Shown: positions 7,134 to 16,223 of the stretch, one piece after another
Layout of the letters: each line of letters starts with the position of its first letter
How positions within the stretch are numbered: position 1 is the first letter of the stretch
Source of the DNA: CALMEH01 sp964548225
GTDB lineage: Bacteria > Acidobacteriota > Blastocatellia > Pyrinomonadales > Pyrinomonadaceae
Assembly: GCA_964548225.1 (NCBI GenBank)
Contig: CAZJQP010000058.1
Location: 1-33,430 of the forward strand
Length of the DNA: 33,430 bases
Direction: 5' to 3'
Translations under genes and position numbers: made by a program
The notes under the pieces: generated by a model
The model's input: the letters and a program-made list of their open reading frames with translations, nothing else
Database searches by the model: none
What the model was told of the DNA's origin: nothing

Positions 7134-10100
7134 ATGCCAAGCAAAGACAGTCAAAACAACTTTGCATTACTGAGAAATAAGATTCTCGGAAAAAGCGGAA
7201 AAGAATATTGGCGAAGCGTTGAAGAATACGTTGATTCGCCTGAGTTTGCGGAATACGTTAAATACGAACATCCCGAACAAGCCGATACTTGGGATAATGC
7301 GTTGAGCCGTCGCAACTTCGTGAAAGTGATGGGCGCATCCCTCGCGCTTGCGGGACTTTCGGGCTGTGTTATTCAGCCGACGGAAAAAATCGTGCCTTAC
7401 GTTCGCCAGCCGGAAGAAATCGTGCCGGGAAAACCGCTGTTTTTTGCAACTTCGATGTCACTCGGCGGCGTTGGTGTCGGGCTTTTGGGAAGATCTAACG
7501 AAGGTCGTCCAACAAAAATCGAAGGCAATCCGTTACATCCGGGTAGTTTGGGCGGAACGGATGTTTTGGCACAGGCTTCGCTTTTGGGATTGTATGATCC
7601 TGACCGTTCACAGGAGATCACATTTCGTGGCGACCCGAAAAATTGGGAAGAATTTATTAAAGCAGTGCGGGCGGCAGTTGAGGAAAACCGCAAAGACGGC
7701 GGCGCAGGTGTAAGATTTTTGACCGAAACCGTAACTTCACCCACGCTCATTGCTCAATTCAAACAACTTCAGACCGAAATGCCAAAAGCCAAATGGGTGC
7801 AGTATGAGCCTGTGAACAAAGATAATGTTTTTGCGGGCGCAAAGATGGCTTTTGGTTCACCCGTGCAACCGGTTTATAAATTTGACCAAGCCGACAGAAT
7901 TTTGTCGCTTGATACCGACATTTTTTCCGGCTTCAATGTTCGATATACAAAGGATTTTGCGAAAAAACGCACTTTTAGTGAAGAAAAGAAAGAAATAAAT
8001 CGTCTTTACTCTGTAGAAACGACAATGACTCTGACGGGCGCGAAAGCTGATCACAGAATTGCAGTTAAGCCGAGTCAAATGATTGAAGTTGCTAAAGCGA
8101 TTGCTGCTAAATTGGGCGTTTCAGGTGCAAGTTCATCCTACACGGAAAACGCCAAATGGATTGAAACGATGGCAAAGGATTTGCTGGCACACGCCGGCAA
8201 AACGATTGTTATCGTGGGCGACAATCAACCACCGATGGTTCACGCGCTTGCGGCGGCGATGAACGACAAACTTGGAAGTGTCGGCAAAACTTTAGAATAT
8301 GTCGAACCGTTTCAACCTTTTGCGGAAACAACACAAGCCGAACAATTAAAACAATTAATTTCCGAAATTGACGGCGGACAGGTGAAAATGCTCGTCATTT
8401 TGGGCGGCAATCCGGTTTATAATACGCCTTCTGACTTAAAATTGACCGAAGAGCGAATGAATAAAATCCCGCTTCGCGTTCATCTTGGGCAGCATTTTGA
8501 CGAAACTGCCCAATTCTGTCACTGGCACGTTGCGGAAAAACATTTTCTCGAAACTTGGAGCGACACACGCGCTTATAACGGTTCGGTTTCACTTGTTCAG
8601 CCACTTGTTCAACCGCTTTACGGCGGCAAGAACATTCACGAAGTCGTTCAGCTTTTCTTCAAAGAGAATTTCGATAAAAAAGATTACGACATCGTTAAAG
8701 AATATTGGCAAAAACAGACGCTCAATATGACCGAAAAAGCGGTTGCGGCAACAACGGAAAATAAAGAAGAAGCCAAAACCGAAACGAAAACCGAAGGTGC
8801 AAATCATTCGGAAGCAAAAACGGAAGCGGTAGTAACTACACCGACACCAAGCACAACGCCGAAGACTGCGCCGACACCTAACGCTTCGCCGACGGCAACA
8901 CCGAAAACAGTTGCAACTCCGGCGCAAACGACGACAAATACGACGGCAACCACCACGACTGCCGCGAAAAGTTTTGAAGATAACTGGCGTAAAATCGTCC
9001 ACGACGGCGTTGTTCCAAACACCGCCGCAACTGCAAAATCAGTTTCGGTTAATGCGGGATTTATGAGTCAGCCGGTTCAGCAACCCGCGAAAAGCGGTAA
9101 TTTGGAAATTTCAATTTTGCCGGATCCATCGGTTTATGACGGACGTTTTACGAATAACGGTTGGTTGCAGGAAGTTCCGAATCCCTTGACGAAGATTACT
9201 TGGGAAAATGTTGCCCTCATTTCACCGAAAACCGCGAAATCCTTAGGTTTGAATCAGGGTGGTGAAGACGACGATTTTACGGGTGGAACGCAAGGTTCGA
9301 CGTTTATCAGCACGAAAGGCGGAAATCAATTTTCGGATTTGGTTAAGTTGAAATACCAAGGCGGCGAAATTTCTACACCTGTTCCTGTTTGGGTTGCGCC
9401 CGGACAACCCGATGATACCGTAACTATTTTTATGGGCTACGGACGGACTCGTGCCGGACGGGTTGGCAACGGTTTAGGTTACAACGCTTTTGAAGTTCAA
9501 CGCTCGGATGCAATGAATTTTGGCACGGGCGAATTAACCAAAACGGGCGAAACGACACAGGTTGCTTCGACGCAAATTCACTTTAACATCGAAGGACGCG
9601 ATATTTTGCGCGTTTGGGATTTGGAGGAGTTCGAGAAAAACCCCGAAATTGCTCATCAGCACGATGAATACGACAAAACGATGTATAATCCTGAGCTTTA
9701 TCAGCCGCTTTATGACGCAAATCATCGTTGGGCAATGACGATTGATTTGAATAACTGCGTCGGCTGTAATGCTTGTGTTCTTGCTTGCCAATCGGAAAAT
9801 AATACGCCCGTTGTCGGCAAGGAACAAATCGCACGAAGCCGCGAAATGCACTGGATGAGAGTTGATTCATACTTTAGCGGCACGGTCGAAGACCCCCACG
9901 GTCCGCATTTTCAACCGATTTTGTGCCAACAGTGTGAACAAGCTCCGTGCGAAGTTGTCTGTCCCGTTGCGGCAACAGTTCACAGCGCGGAAGGTTTGAA
10001 CGATATGGTTTATAACCGTTGTATAGGAACGCGCTATTGCTCGAATAACTGTCCGTATAAAGTTCGCAGATTTAATTTCTTGTTATATCAAGATTGGAAT

Positions 10101-10532
10101 ACGCCGCAGTATAAATTGATGCGTAATCCTGAAGTTTCTATTCGTTCACGCGGTGTGATGGAAAAATGCACCTATTGCACACAACGTATCGCTTCGGCAA
10201 GAATCGAAGCCGAAAAAGACGGACGTAAAGTGCGCGATGGTGAGGTCGTAACGGCTTGTCAATCGGTTTGTCCGGCGGACGCAATTGTTTTCGGTGATTT
10301 GAATGATAAAAACAGCCGCGTTTCAAAACTAAAGAAAGACCATCGAAACTACAATTTGCTGAACGAATTGAATACTCAGCCACGCACGACTTATTTGGCA
10401 AGTCTTAAAAATCAAAACAAGGAAATGCCTGATTATCACGCAAAAATTGTTGAATTCGATAAATTGTCGGAAACCAACAAACTTGGCGCACCGAAAAAAG
10501 AAGACGGTAAAAAGGAGGAAGCGGCACACTAA
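7134..10532 (+). CDS. actB: Alternative complex III subunit ActB, iron-sulfur
   Basis: Large periplasmic subunit of ACIII, 1132 aa. It joins a molybdopterin-oxidoreductase-like part that in this family binds no cofactor to a four-cluster ferredoxin part. A twin-arginine motif (SRRNFVKVMG, R59-R60) follows a 58-residue N-terminal extension and leads to a lipobox-like LSGC (Cys78), so a Tat-exported lipoprotein is likely. Clusters: CVGCNACVLAC (from 875), CQQCEQAPCEVVC (from 931), CIGTRYCSNNC (from 963) and CTYC...CQSVC (from 1012). In the third, Thr replaces one Cys, as expected for the [3Fe-4S] site. Residues about 533-612 are a low-complexity Thr/Ala/Pro/Glu linker between the two parts. Confidence 0.95.
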   Translation: MPSKDSQNNFALLRNKILGKSGKEYWRSVEEYVDSPEFAEYVKYEHPEQADTWDNALSRRNFVKVMGASLALAGLSGCVIQPTEKIVPYVRQPEEIVPGKPLFFATSMSLGGVGVGLLGRSNEGRPTKIEGNPLHPGSLGGTDVLAQASLLGLYDPDRSQEITFRGDPKNWEEFIKAVRAAVEENRKDGGAGVRFLTETVTSPTLIAQFKQLQTEMPKAKWVQYEPVNKDNVFAGAKMAFGSPVQPVYKFDQADRILSLDTDIFSGFNVRYTKDFAKKRTFSEEKKEINRLYSVETTMTLTGAKADHRIAVKPSQMIEVAKAIAAKLGVSGASSSYTENAKWIETMAKDLLAHAGKTIVIVGDNQPPMVHALAAAMNDKLGSVGKTLEYVEPFQPFAETTQAEQLKQLISEIDGGQVKMLVILGGNPVYNTPSDLKLTEERMNKIPLRVHLGQHFDETAQFCHWHVAEKHFLETWSDTRAYNGSVSLVQPLVQPLYGGKNIHEVVQLFFKENFDKKDYDIVKEYWQKQTLNMTEKAVAATTENKEEAKTETKTEGANHSEAKTEAVVTTPTPSTTPKTAPTPNASPTATPKTVATPAQTTTNTTATTTTAAKSFEDNWRKIVHDGVVPNTAATAKSVSVNAGFMSQPVQQPAKSGNLEISILPDPSVYDGRFTNNGWLQEVPNPLTKITWENVALISPKTAKSLGLNQGGEDDDFTGGTQGSTFISTKGGNQFSDLVKLKYQGGEISTPVPVWVAPGQPDDTVTIFMGYGRTRAGRVGNGLGYNAFEVQRSDAMNFGTGELTKTGETTQVASTQIHFNIEGRDILRVWDLEEFEKNPEIAHQHDEYDKTMYNPELYQPLYDANHRWAMTIDLNNCVGCNACVLACQSENNTPVVGKEQIARSREMHWMRVDSYFSGTVEDPHGPHFQPILCQQCEQAPCEVVCPVAATVHSAEGLNDMVYNRCIGTRYCSNNCPYKVRRFNFLLYQDWNTPQYKLMRNPEVSIRSRGVMEKCTYCTQRIASARIEAEKDGRKVRDGEVVTACQSVCPADAIVFGDLNDKNSRVSKLKKDHRNYNLLNELNTQPRTTYLASLKNQNKEMPDYHAKIVEFDKLSETNKLGAPKKEDGKKEEAAH

Positions 10533-10553
10533 TTTTTGCCAAAGGTAAATTTT

Positions 10554-12002
10554 ATGCAGGAAGTTCAAAAAATAGACGAACTCGAACAAGTAAAACGAAA
10601 ACTCGTGCCGAAAATGGTCGAGGGCGAACACGATTTCGCTTCGGTTTCCGATAGTATTGGTGATATTACCTTAAAGAAAAAAACGCCGTTTCATTGGTTT
10701 ATCGGTTTCGGCATTTCCTTTATGGTTGCTCAGATTCTCCTTGTTTCGGTTACTTGGCTGGTTTTAAACGGTATCGGAATTTGGGGAAATAACCAACCGA
10801 TTGGTTGGGCGTTCGATATTATCAACTTTGTTTGGTGGATCGGAATCGGACACGCCGGAACACTGATTTCCGCGATTTTGCTTCTGCTTAATCAAAAATG
10901 GCGCACTTCAATCAATCGTTTTGCCGAGGCTATGACGCTTTTTGCCGTAGCTTGCGCGGGGATGTTTCCGCTTCTGCACACAGGTCGTCCGTGGTTAGCA
11001 TATTGGATGTTGCCGCACCCGAATACGATGGGAATGTGGCAAAATTTCCGTTCGCCTTTGATGTGGGACGTTTTCGCGGTTTCGACTTACGCGACGGTTT
11101 CCGCACTTTTTTGGTTTGTCGGTTTGATTCCTGACCTTGCGACTTTGCGCGATAGAGCGAAAAATCCTTATTTCAAAATGGTTTATGGATTACTCGCAAT
11201 GGGTTGGCGCGGTTCGGCGCGGCATTGGCATCGTTACGAAATTGCGTATTTACTTCTTGCAGGACTTTCAACGCCACTTGTGCTTTCGGTTCACTCAATC
11301 GTTTCATTTGACTTCTCGGTGGCGCAATTACCGGGTTGGCACGCAACGATTTTTCCACCGTATTTCGTTGCCGGCGCGGTGTTTGCGGGTTTCGCAATGG
11401 TTCTGATTTTGTGTATTCCTTTGCGGCGTTGGTATAAAATGCAGGATTTTATCACGCACACACATCTCGTTTTGATGGCTAAAGTGATGCTTGCAACAGG
11501 GCTAATTGTTTGTTACGGCTACGCGATGGAGGCATTTTTCGGTTGGTATAGCGCGTCGCAATACGAAGTGTTTATGATTAAAAACCGCATCTGGAACGGT
11601 CCTTATTGGTGGTTTTATTGGCTTCTGATTTTGTGTAACGGTTTATCAATTCAGCTTTTGTGGTTCAAGCGGTTTAGAGAAAGCGAATTTTGGCTGTTTT
11701 TGATTTCGATTATTGTCAGTATCGGAATGTGGCTTGAGCGTTTTGTAATTATCGTTACGAGTTTGCACCGCGATTTTTTACCTTCATCGTGGGCGATGTA
11801 TTCGCCGACGATTTGGGATATTTCAATGTTCACGGGAACAATCGGATTTTTCTTTACACTGATTTATTTGTTTGTCCGTTTCTTGCCGATTATTTCGATT
11901 TTCGAGGTGCGGACACTTTTGCCGGAAGCTAATGTTCACGGGCATCATCAAGATTTTGACGAAAGTGTTTTGAATGCCGAAGACGTTCCCGATGAAGCAT
12001 AG
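10554..12002 (+). CDS. actC: Alternative complex III subunit ActC, NrfD-like membrane protein
   Basis: Integral membrane subunit of ACIII in the NrfD/PsrC family. It is thought to bind quinol near the periplasmic face and pass electrons to the ActB clusters. The 482-aa protein has many hydrophobic helices (the family has about ten), for example FHWFIGFGISFMVAQILLVS and FVWWIGIGHAGTLISAILLL. His and Trp residues typical of the family are present (GHAGT, HTGRPW, GWRGSARHWHRYE). I chose the ATG at 10554, which has AAAGGT 9 nt upstream; an in-frame TTG at 10536 is less likely. It follows actB by 21 bp. Homologous to actF but longer. Confidence 0.93.
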   Translation: MQEVQKIDELEQVKRKLVPKMVEGEHDFASVSDSIGDITLKKKTPFHWFIGFGISFMVAQILLVSVTWLVLNGIGIWGNNQPIGWAFDIINFVWWIGIGHAGTLISAILLLLNQKWRTSINRFAEAMTLFAVACAGMFPLLHTGRPWLAYWMLPHPNTMGMWQNFRSPLMWDVFAVSTYATVSALFWFVGLIPDLATLRDRAKNPYFKMVYGLLAMGWRGSARHWHRYEIAYLLLAGLSTPLVLSVHSIVSFDFSVAQLPGWHATIFPPYFVAGAVFAGFAMVLILCIPLRRWYKMQDFITHTHLVLMAKVMLATGLIVCYGYAMEAFFGWYSASQYEVFMIKNRIWNGPYWWFYWLLILCNGLSIQLLWFKRFRESEFWLFLISIIVSIGMWLERFVIIVTSLHRDFLPSSWAMYSPTIWDISMFTGTIGFFFTLIYLFVRFLPIISIFEVRTLLPEANVHGHHQDFDESVLNAEDVPDEA

Positions 12003-12203
12003 TTTTTTGTGAAATTGATTTTGCAGTCAGCCGTTTTTGCCCGCGAACGGTGCAAAGGGCAACTCACCCATGCTTAAATCGTTCGCCAGCGAAACGGTTG
12101 ATTGCAAAGCTAAAGTTCTGAGTTTTATCAACGAAAAGCAAAAGTGTTGCTTCGTTTGCTTTTGCGCCGGAAAGATGCAGAACTCAAAACAGTAATTAAA
12201 GTT
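12003..12203 (+). other. actC-actD intergenic leader with short dyads
   Basis: This 201-bp gap is long for the operon and holds several small inverted pairs, for example CCGTT/AACGG near 12030, CGTTCGC/GCGAAACG near 12080 and GCAAAAG/CTTTTGC near 12140-12170. It has no start with a convincing Shine-Dalgarno. It may be a decayed snapback element or a structured spacer that sets actD translation. Confidence 0.35.
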
Positions 12204-12737
12204 ATGGACAAAAAAATTTACGGAATAATGGCAGAATTCGACACGGCGACCGAGTTGGTTGACGCGGCGCGTGCGGTTCGTGATGCAGGTTATAAAAAAA
12301 CCGATGCTTTTTCGCCGTTCCCGATTCACGATATTGATGAAGCTCTTGGCATAAAACGCAGTATTTTGCCATTTATGGTTCTCGGCGGCGGATTTGCCGG
12401 ACTTATTGGCGGTTTTGCGTTACAGATTTGGGTTCACGCCATCGAATATCCAATGAACATTGGCGGTCGTCCGTATATCAGTTTTCCCAGTTTTGTGCCG
12501 CCGGCTTATGAGTTGACAATTTTATTGGCGGCGTTCACGGCGGTTTTCGGAATGCTTGCGCTCAACGGTTTGCCTCAGCCGTATCATCCGGTTTTCAATG
12601 TTCCACGTTTTGCGTTGGCAACACGCGAAAAGTTTTTCTTGTTAATTGAAGCAAAAGATCCGCTTTATAATTACGATGAAGTGAGAAGTTTTATGGAAAG
12701 TTTGAATCCGCAGGAGGTTTTCGATGTTAATGAGTAA
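12204..12737 (+). CDS. actD: Alternative complex III subunit ActD (DUF3341)
   Basis: Small membrane subunit of ACIII, 177 aa. The N-terminal domain (KKIYGIMAEFDTATELVDAA) is the DUF3341 fold; the middle carries SPFPIHDIDEALGIKRS. Two membrane helices follow (FMVLGGGFAGLIGGFALQIW and YELTILLAAFTAVFGMLALN) in the usual hairpin. It has no metal site and is probably structural. The ATG at 12204 starts the conserved MDKKIYG; in-frame codons upstream from 12144 run through the repeat-like leader and are unlikely to be translated. Its last codons overlap the actE start, with the actE Shine-Dalgarno (AGGAGG, 12713-12718) inside this gene. Confidence 0.92.
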   Translation: MDKKIYGIMAEFDTATELVDAARAVRDAGYKKTDAFSPFPIHDIDEALGIKRSILPFMVLGGGFAGLIGGFALQIWVHAIEYPMNIGGRPYISFPSFVPPAYELTILLAAFTAVFGMLALNGLPQPYHPVFNVPRFALATREKFFLLIEAKDPLYNYDEVRSFMESLNPQEVFDVNE

Positions 12738-13488
12738 ACCTTTGGAAGTAAAAAGTAAAAAGTCAAAAGTAAAAAATAAGGCGCGTTTCTTCGGGTTTGC
12801 CTTTTTACTTTTTACTTTTTATTTGGCGACAGCGTGTCGCTATGATATGCAAGACCAACCGCGCTATAAGGTTTATAAGAAGAGCGATTTTTTCAGCGAT
12901 AAGCGGTCTTCGCGCGATTTGCCCGAAGGAACTGTTGCTCGCGGGTATTTGCGTGAAAACAAAGCATATTATACTGGCAAAAAGGAAAACGCCGACCCGA
13001 ATGCACAAGTCCAAACGACAACTGATGCAGGTGGAAACACGCTTGTTTCGAGCTTTCCGAATGACATTACTGAATTTCCGCTTCCGGTAACGGAAGAACT
13101 CGTCAATCGCGGCGAAGAACGCTATAAGGTTTTTTGTATGGTTTGCCACGGACACACCGGAAACGGCGATGGAATGATTGTCAGACGAGGATTTTCAAAA
13201 CCGCCGACTTATAATGATGACCGTTTAAGAAATGCGCCTGTCGGACATTTCTATGATGTTATTACGAACGGTTGGGGCAAAATGAACAGTTACGCATCGC
13301 AAATTCCCGTTGCCGACAGATGGGCGATTGTTGCATATATTCGGACTCTGCAAGTTAGCCAAAATCCGGATTCAGCAACGACTACGACGCAAATGACAAA
13401 TACGAATACGAATACAGTCCGACCGACGAATACGACTCCGGCGGCAAACACGAATCAAGGAGGCGCAAATACCAATGTTGGACGGTAA
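12724..13488 (+). CDS. actE: Alternative complex III subunit ActE, monohaem cytochrome c lipoprotein
   Basis: Haem c subunit of ACIII, probably the electron exit to the oxidase. In this 254-aa protein a basic, Lys/Ser-rich n-region is followed by a hydrophobic stretch and the lipobox LATAC (Cys38). The single haem site CMVCH is at 138-142, and KMNSYASQIP supplies a likely Met ligand. The C-terminus is a Thr/Asn-rich tail. The start at 12724 has a strong AGGAGG 5 nt away and overlaps actD by 14 bp. Oddly, the signal peptide is encoded by a heptad-periodic inverted repeat (12748-12822): the left arm gives the Lys-rich part and the right arm the Phe/Leu/Tyr-rich core. Confidence 0.92.
   Translation: MLMSKPLEVKSKKSKVKNKARFFGFAFLLFTFYLATACRYDMQDQPRYKVYKKSDFFSDKRSSRDLPEGTVARGYLRENKAYYTGKKENADPNAQVQTTTDAGGNTLVSSFPNDITEFPLPVTEELVNRGEERYKVFCMVCHGHTGNGDGMIVRRGFSKPPTYNDDRLRNAPVGHFYDVITNGWGKMNSYASQIPVADRWAIVAYIRTLQVSQNPDSATTTTQMTNTNTNTVRPTNTTPAANTNQGGANTNVGR
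12748..12822. repeat. Snapback heptad repeat inside actE
   Basis: The left arm (12748-12782) is tandem GTAAAAA-type 7-mers; the right arm (12799-12822) is TTTTTAC 7-mers, its near complement. The architecture matches the intergenic snapback elements elsewhere in the window, but this one is in frame within the signal-peptide codons of actE. Confidence 0.8.
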
Positions 13489-14695
13489 CGATTATAAAGC
13501 ACCTGATGTCTTTAACCGTTGGCGCACTGTTGCGCTCGGCGTTGGCGGAATTTTTACGCTCGTAATTTTAATCGCCGCGTTGCTTGGCACGGATGCACAG
13601 AAAGAACAAGCTATGCGCTCGTGGCTTCTGGGTTTTATTTTTTGGGGCGGCATCGGACTCGGTTGTTTAGGGATTTTGATTTTGCAATATCTCTTTCGCG
13701 GTGCGTGGAGTGTAGTCGTGCGGCGCGTTGTTGAAGCCGGGTCGCGGACTCTGCCCGTAATTTTAGTTTTGTTTCTGCCGCTTCTGGCAGGTGTAAATTA
13801 TCTTTACAAATGGACGCACACTCCTGATGATCCTGTTGTCGCCTATCGCGGTTGGTATCTGACGGCGACAGGTTGGGGAATTCGTGCATTGATTTATTTT
13901 GCGCTTTGGGGATTAATGGTTCACCTTCTTAATAAATGGGGCGGCAATCAAGATAAATCAACAAATTATGAAGATTCGGCAAAATGGCTCGGCACAGCAA
14001 CTGCATTTTGTGGTCCGACAATGGTTTTCTTTGTTCTTGTTGTAACTTTTGCTTCGGTTGATTGGGTTATGTCGCTTGATGCACATTGGTTTTCAACAAT
14101 TTGGGGATTGCTCTATGTCGTCGGTTGGGGCTTGAGTGCATTTTGTTTTGTAGTGGTAATTTTAGCCTTGATTGCCAATGAAGCACCGATGAATCGAATC
14201 CTCGGCAAAAGGCATTTTCACGACATCGGAAAATTGATGCTTGCACTCGTAATGGTTTGGGCTTATTTCAATTTTTCGCAATATTTGATTATTTATTCCG
14301 GCAATTTGCCAGAAGAAACGGCTTGGTATCTGACACGCTACAAAGGTGTTTGGGGTTGGATTGCCGTGATTTTGATTTTTTTCCATTTCGCTTTTCCGTT
14401 TCTTGTTTTGCTTAACCGCGACATCAAACGCAACTCGAAATACTTGGCGATGGTTGCAGTTTTCATTCTCGTTCTCCGACTTATTGACTATTTCTTTATG
14501 ATTGGTCCAAGCCCGCGATATTACGGAAAGGGCGCAGAATGGCTTTATCACGTTAGTTGGATGGATTTCGCCGCGCCGATTGCTGTTGGCGGGATTTGGC
14601 TTTGGGCATTTTTCGGACAAATTCAAAAACGTCCGATTGTGCCATTTAACGATCCGTTCTTTAAAGATGCGATTGAACACGGGAGAGGACATTAG
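13475..14695 (+). CDS. actF: Alternative complex III subunit ActF, membrane protein
   Basis: Second NrfD-like integral membrane subunit of ACIII, 406 aa. It has multiple helices (for example TVALGVGGIFTLVILIAALL and SWLLGFIFWGGIGLGCLGIL) and family-like motifs GKRHFHDIGKLMLALVMVWAYFNFSQYLIIY-SGNLPEE. It sits beside ActC in the complex and may take part in proton movement, which in this family is inferred from structures rather than shown here. The ATG at 13475 lies 14 bp inside actE and has AAGGAGG about 10 nt upstream. A snapback repeat follows the stop codon immediately. Confidence 0.93.
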   Translation: MLDGNDYKAPDVFNRWRTVALGVGGIFTLVILIAALLGTDAQKEQAMRSWLLGFIFWGGIGLGCLGILILQYLFRGAWSVVVRRVVEAGSRTLPVILVLFLPLLAGVNYLYKWTHTPDDPVVAYRGWYLTATGWGIRALIYFALWGLMVHLLNKWGGNQDKSTNYEDSAKWLGTATAFCGPTMVFFVLVVTFASVDWVMSLDAHWFSTIWGLLYVVGWGLSAFCFVVVILALIANEAPMNRILGKRHFHDIGKLMLALVMVWAYFNFSQYLIIYSGNLPEETAWYLTRYKGVWGWIAVILIFFHFAFPFLVLLNRDIKRNSKYLAMVAVFILVLRLIDYFFMIGPSPRYYGKGAEWLYHVSWMDFAAPIAVGGIWLWAFFGQIQKRPIVPFNDPFFKDAIEHGRGH

Positions 14696-14696
14696 A

Positions 14697-14771
14697 TAGT
14701 GAGAAACGAAAAGTGAATAGAGAAAAATTAAAATCATTCACTATTCACCATTCACTATTCACTATTCACTA
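14697..14771. repeat. Snapback heptad repeat, actF junction
   Basis: The right arm (14735-14771) has five tandem TTCACTA-type 7-mers; the left arm (14697-14728) carries degraded complements (TAGTGAG, AGTGAATAG). It fills the gap between actF and the next gene, ending 5 bp before that ATG. Confidence 0.85.
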
Positions 14772-14776
14772 AATTT

Positions 14777-15316
14777 ATGGCAAAACACGAAAAATCTTTG
14801 ATGAATCTCGACAAACCGTATGAAGAAAACACTATTGGTTTGCGCGGAATTGTTATCTTCGGAGTCGGGTTGTTTCTGTTGATTGTGATTACGTTTGCTC
14901 TGATGTGGGTTTTGCAAATTCAGATGGAAAAACTCGCAGTTGAAAGAGATAAAGAGAGTGGCAAAAATCCGATGGCGTTGAGCGAAAAAGATAATTTGCC
15001 GCCTGAGCCGCGTATTCAAGGTGCGCCGGGTTTTGGGGTTGACGGTCCGAACGGGCGCATCAATCTCGAATTGCGTGAGCCGCAAGCCGAATACCGCGAA
15101 CTGATGAAAATTTGGGAAGCGGAATTGAAAAACGGTCAAAAGCATCCACAAATGGGAACCGTAATTACGATGCCGATTGCTGATGCAAAGAAAAAGTTTT
15201 TAGAGCAAAACTCATCGCAAAAAATAGATGAAAACGCTAAGAAAACTTACGAAGAATCGAAAATGTATTATTCCGACTCAAGTGCAGGGCGGACAATGAC
15301 AATCAAGAGAAGATAA
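14777..15316 (+). CDS. One-helix PPEPR-motif protein of the ACIII operon
   Basis: A 179-aa protein with one membrane helix (about residues 23-48, GIVIFGVGLFLLIVITFALM) and a polar C-terminal part. The central LPPEPRIQ followed by LREPQAEYRELMKIWE and a late IADAKKKFLEQ resemble a small protein often encoded between actF and SCO in acidobacterial respiratory operons; this is from memory, not a search. It may be an ACIII or oxidase accessory or assembly factor. It starts 5 bp after a snapback repeat and ends 4 bp before SCO1. No haem, metal or cysteine motif is present, so it is not an electron carrier. Confidence 0.8.
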   Translation: MAKHEKSLMNLDKPYEENTIGLRGIVIFGVGLFLLIVITFALMWVLQIQMEKLAVERDKESGKNPMALSEKDNLPPEPRIQGAPGFGVDGPNGRINLELREPQAEYRELMKIWEAELKNGQKHPQMGTVITMPIADAKKKFLEQNSSQKIDENAKKTYEESKMYYSDSSAGRTMTIKRR

Positions 15317-15320
15317 AAGT

Positions 15321-16223
15321 ATGAAAAAAAGTTCGGCATTAGCAGTAATTTTGAGGCTGAAACTTTTGATTTTAGTCAGTTGTTTGATGGTTTTTAATGC
15401 TTCGGCACAGAAAACCGAGCATTATAATTCGCCGCTTTACGCACCGAAAACATACGAGCCGGGACAAGGCACGAGCAACGGTTTGCCAAAAACCTTGCAA
15501 GATATAGGAATTGAGCAAAAACTCAATGAACAGGTTCCGCTTGATGCGGTTTTCAAAGATGAAAACGGCAATGAAGTCAAACTTAGTCAGTATTTTAACA
15601 AAAACAAACCCGTAATTTTGGCGTTGGTTTATTTTGAATGCCCAATGCTTTGCAACGAAGTTTTGAACGGTTTGACAGGTTCGCTAAAAGGCATTTCGTT
15701 CGATGTGGGAAAAGATTTCGATGTCGTTGCCATCAGTTTTGATGCTAGAGAAAACGATGTTCCCGAACTCGCCAAAAACAAGAAGGCAAGTTATTTAAAA
15801 AGATATGAACGCACGGGAACGGAAAACGGTTGGCATTTTTTGACCGGAACACAAGGTGAGATTGACAAAGTAACTAAAGCTGTTGGCTTTAATTACAAAT
15901 TTGATGATGCAACAAATCAATTCGCACACGCCGGTGGAATAATGATGACAACGCCCGAAGGTAAATTGTCCCGTTATTTTTACGGAATTGATTACCAACC
16001 GCGCGATTTGAAATTCGGTTTGATTGATTCATCGGAAGGCAAAATCGGCAATCCGGCTGAACAACTTTATTTGTATTGTTTTCACTATGACCCGTCAACG
16101 GGAAATTACGGTTTAGCCGTATTGCGCGTGATGCGAGCCGCATCGGTTTTATTGCTCATCGCTATCGGCGCAATGATTTTCGCATTTTGGCGAAGAAACA
16201 GGAAGAAAGTGCATAGTGCATAG
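15321..16223 (+). CDS. sco1: SCO1/SenC-family copper chaperone
   Basis: Thioredoxin-fold protein that delivers copper to, or keeps reduced, the CuA site of cytochrome oxidase subunit II. The 300-aa protein has an N-terminal signal or anchor (LKLLILVSCLMVFNASA). The metal motif CPMLC has cysteines at 107 and 111, with the third ligand His203 in FAHAGGIMM. LSRYFYGIDYQPRDL matches the conserved end of the fold. Unlike many SCO proteins it also has a C-terminal helix (VLLLIAIGAMIFAFW) and basic tail, so it may be anchored at both ends. The last four residues (VHSA) and the stop codon lie inside a snapback repeat. It lies directly before coxB, its expected client. Confidence 0.93.
   Translation: MKKSSALAVILRLKLLILVSCLMVFNASAQKTEHYNSPLYAPKTYEPGQGTSNGLPKTLQDIGIEQKLNEQVPLDAVFKDENGNEVKLSQYFNKNKPVILALVYFECPMLCNEVLNGLTGSLKGISFDVGKDFDVVAISFDARENDVPELAKNKKASYLKRYERTGTENGWHFLTGTQGEIDKVTKAVGFNYKFDDATNQFAHAGGIMMTTPEGKLSRYFYGIDYQPRDLKFGLIDSSEGKIGNPAEQLYLYCFHYDPSTGNYGLAVLRVMRAASVLLLIAIGAMIFAFWRRNRKKVHSA

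Noticed and set aside
8589..9022. Long minus-strand frames rich in Arg, Cys and Val
   Set aside because: They are the antisense of the Thr/Pro linker codons of ActB and have no start signal.
12144..12203. N-terminal extension of ActD (MLLRLLLRRKDAELK)
   Set aside because: DUF3341 proteins begin at MDKKIYG, and the upstream codons lie in repeat-like leader DNA.
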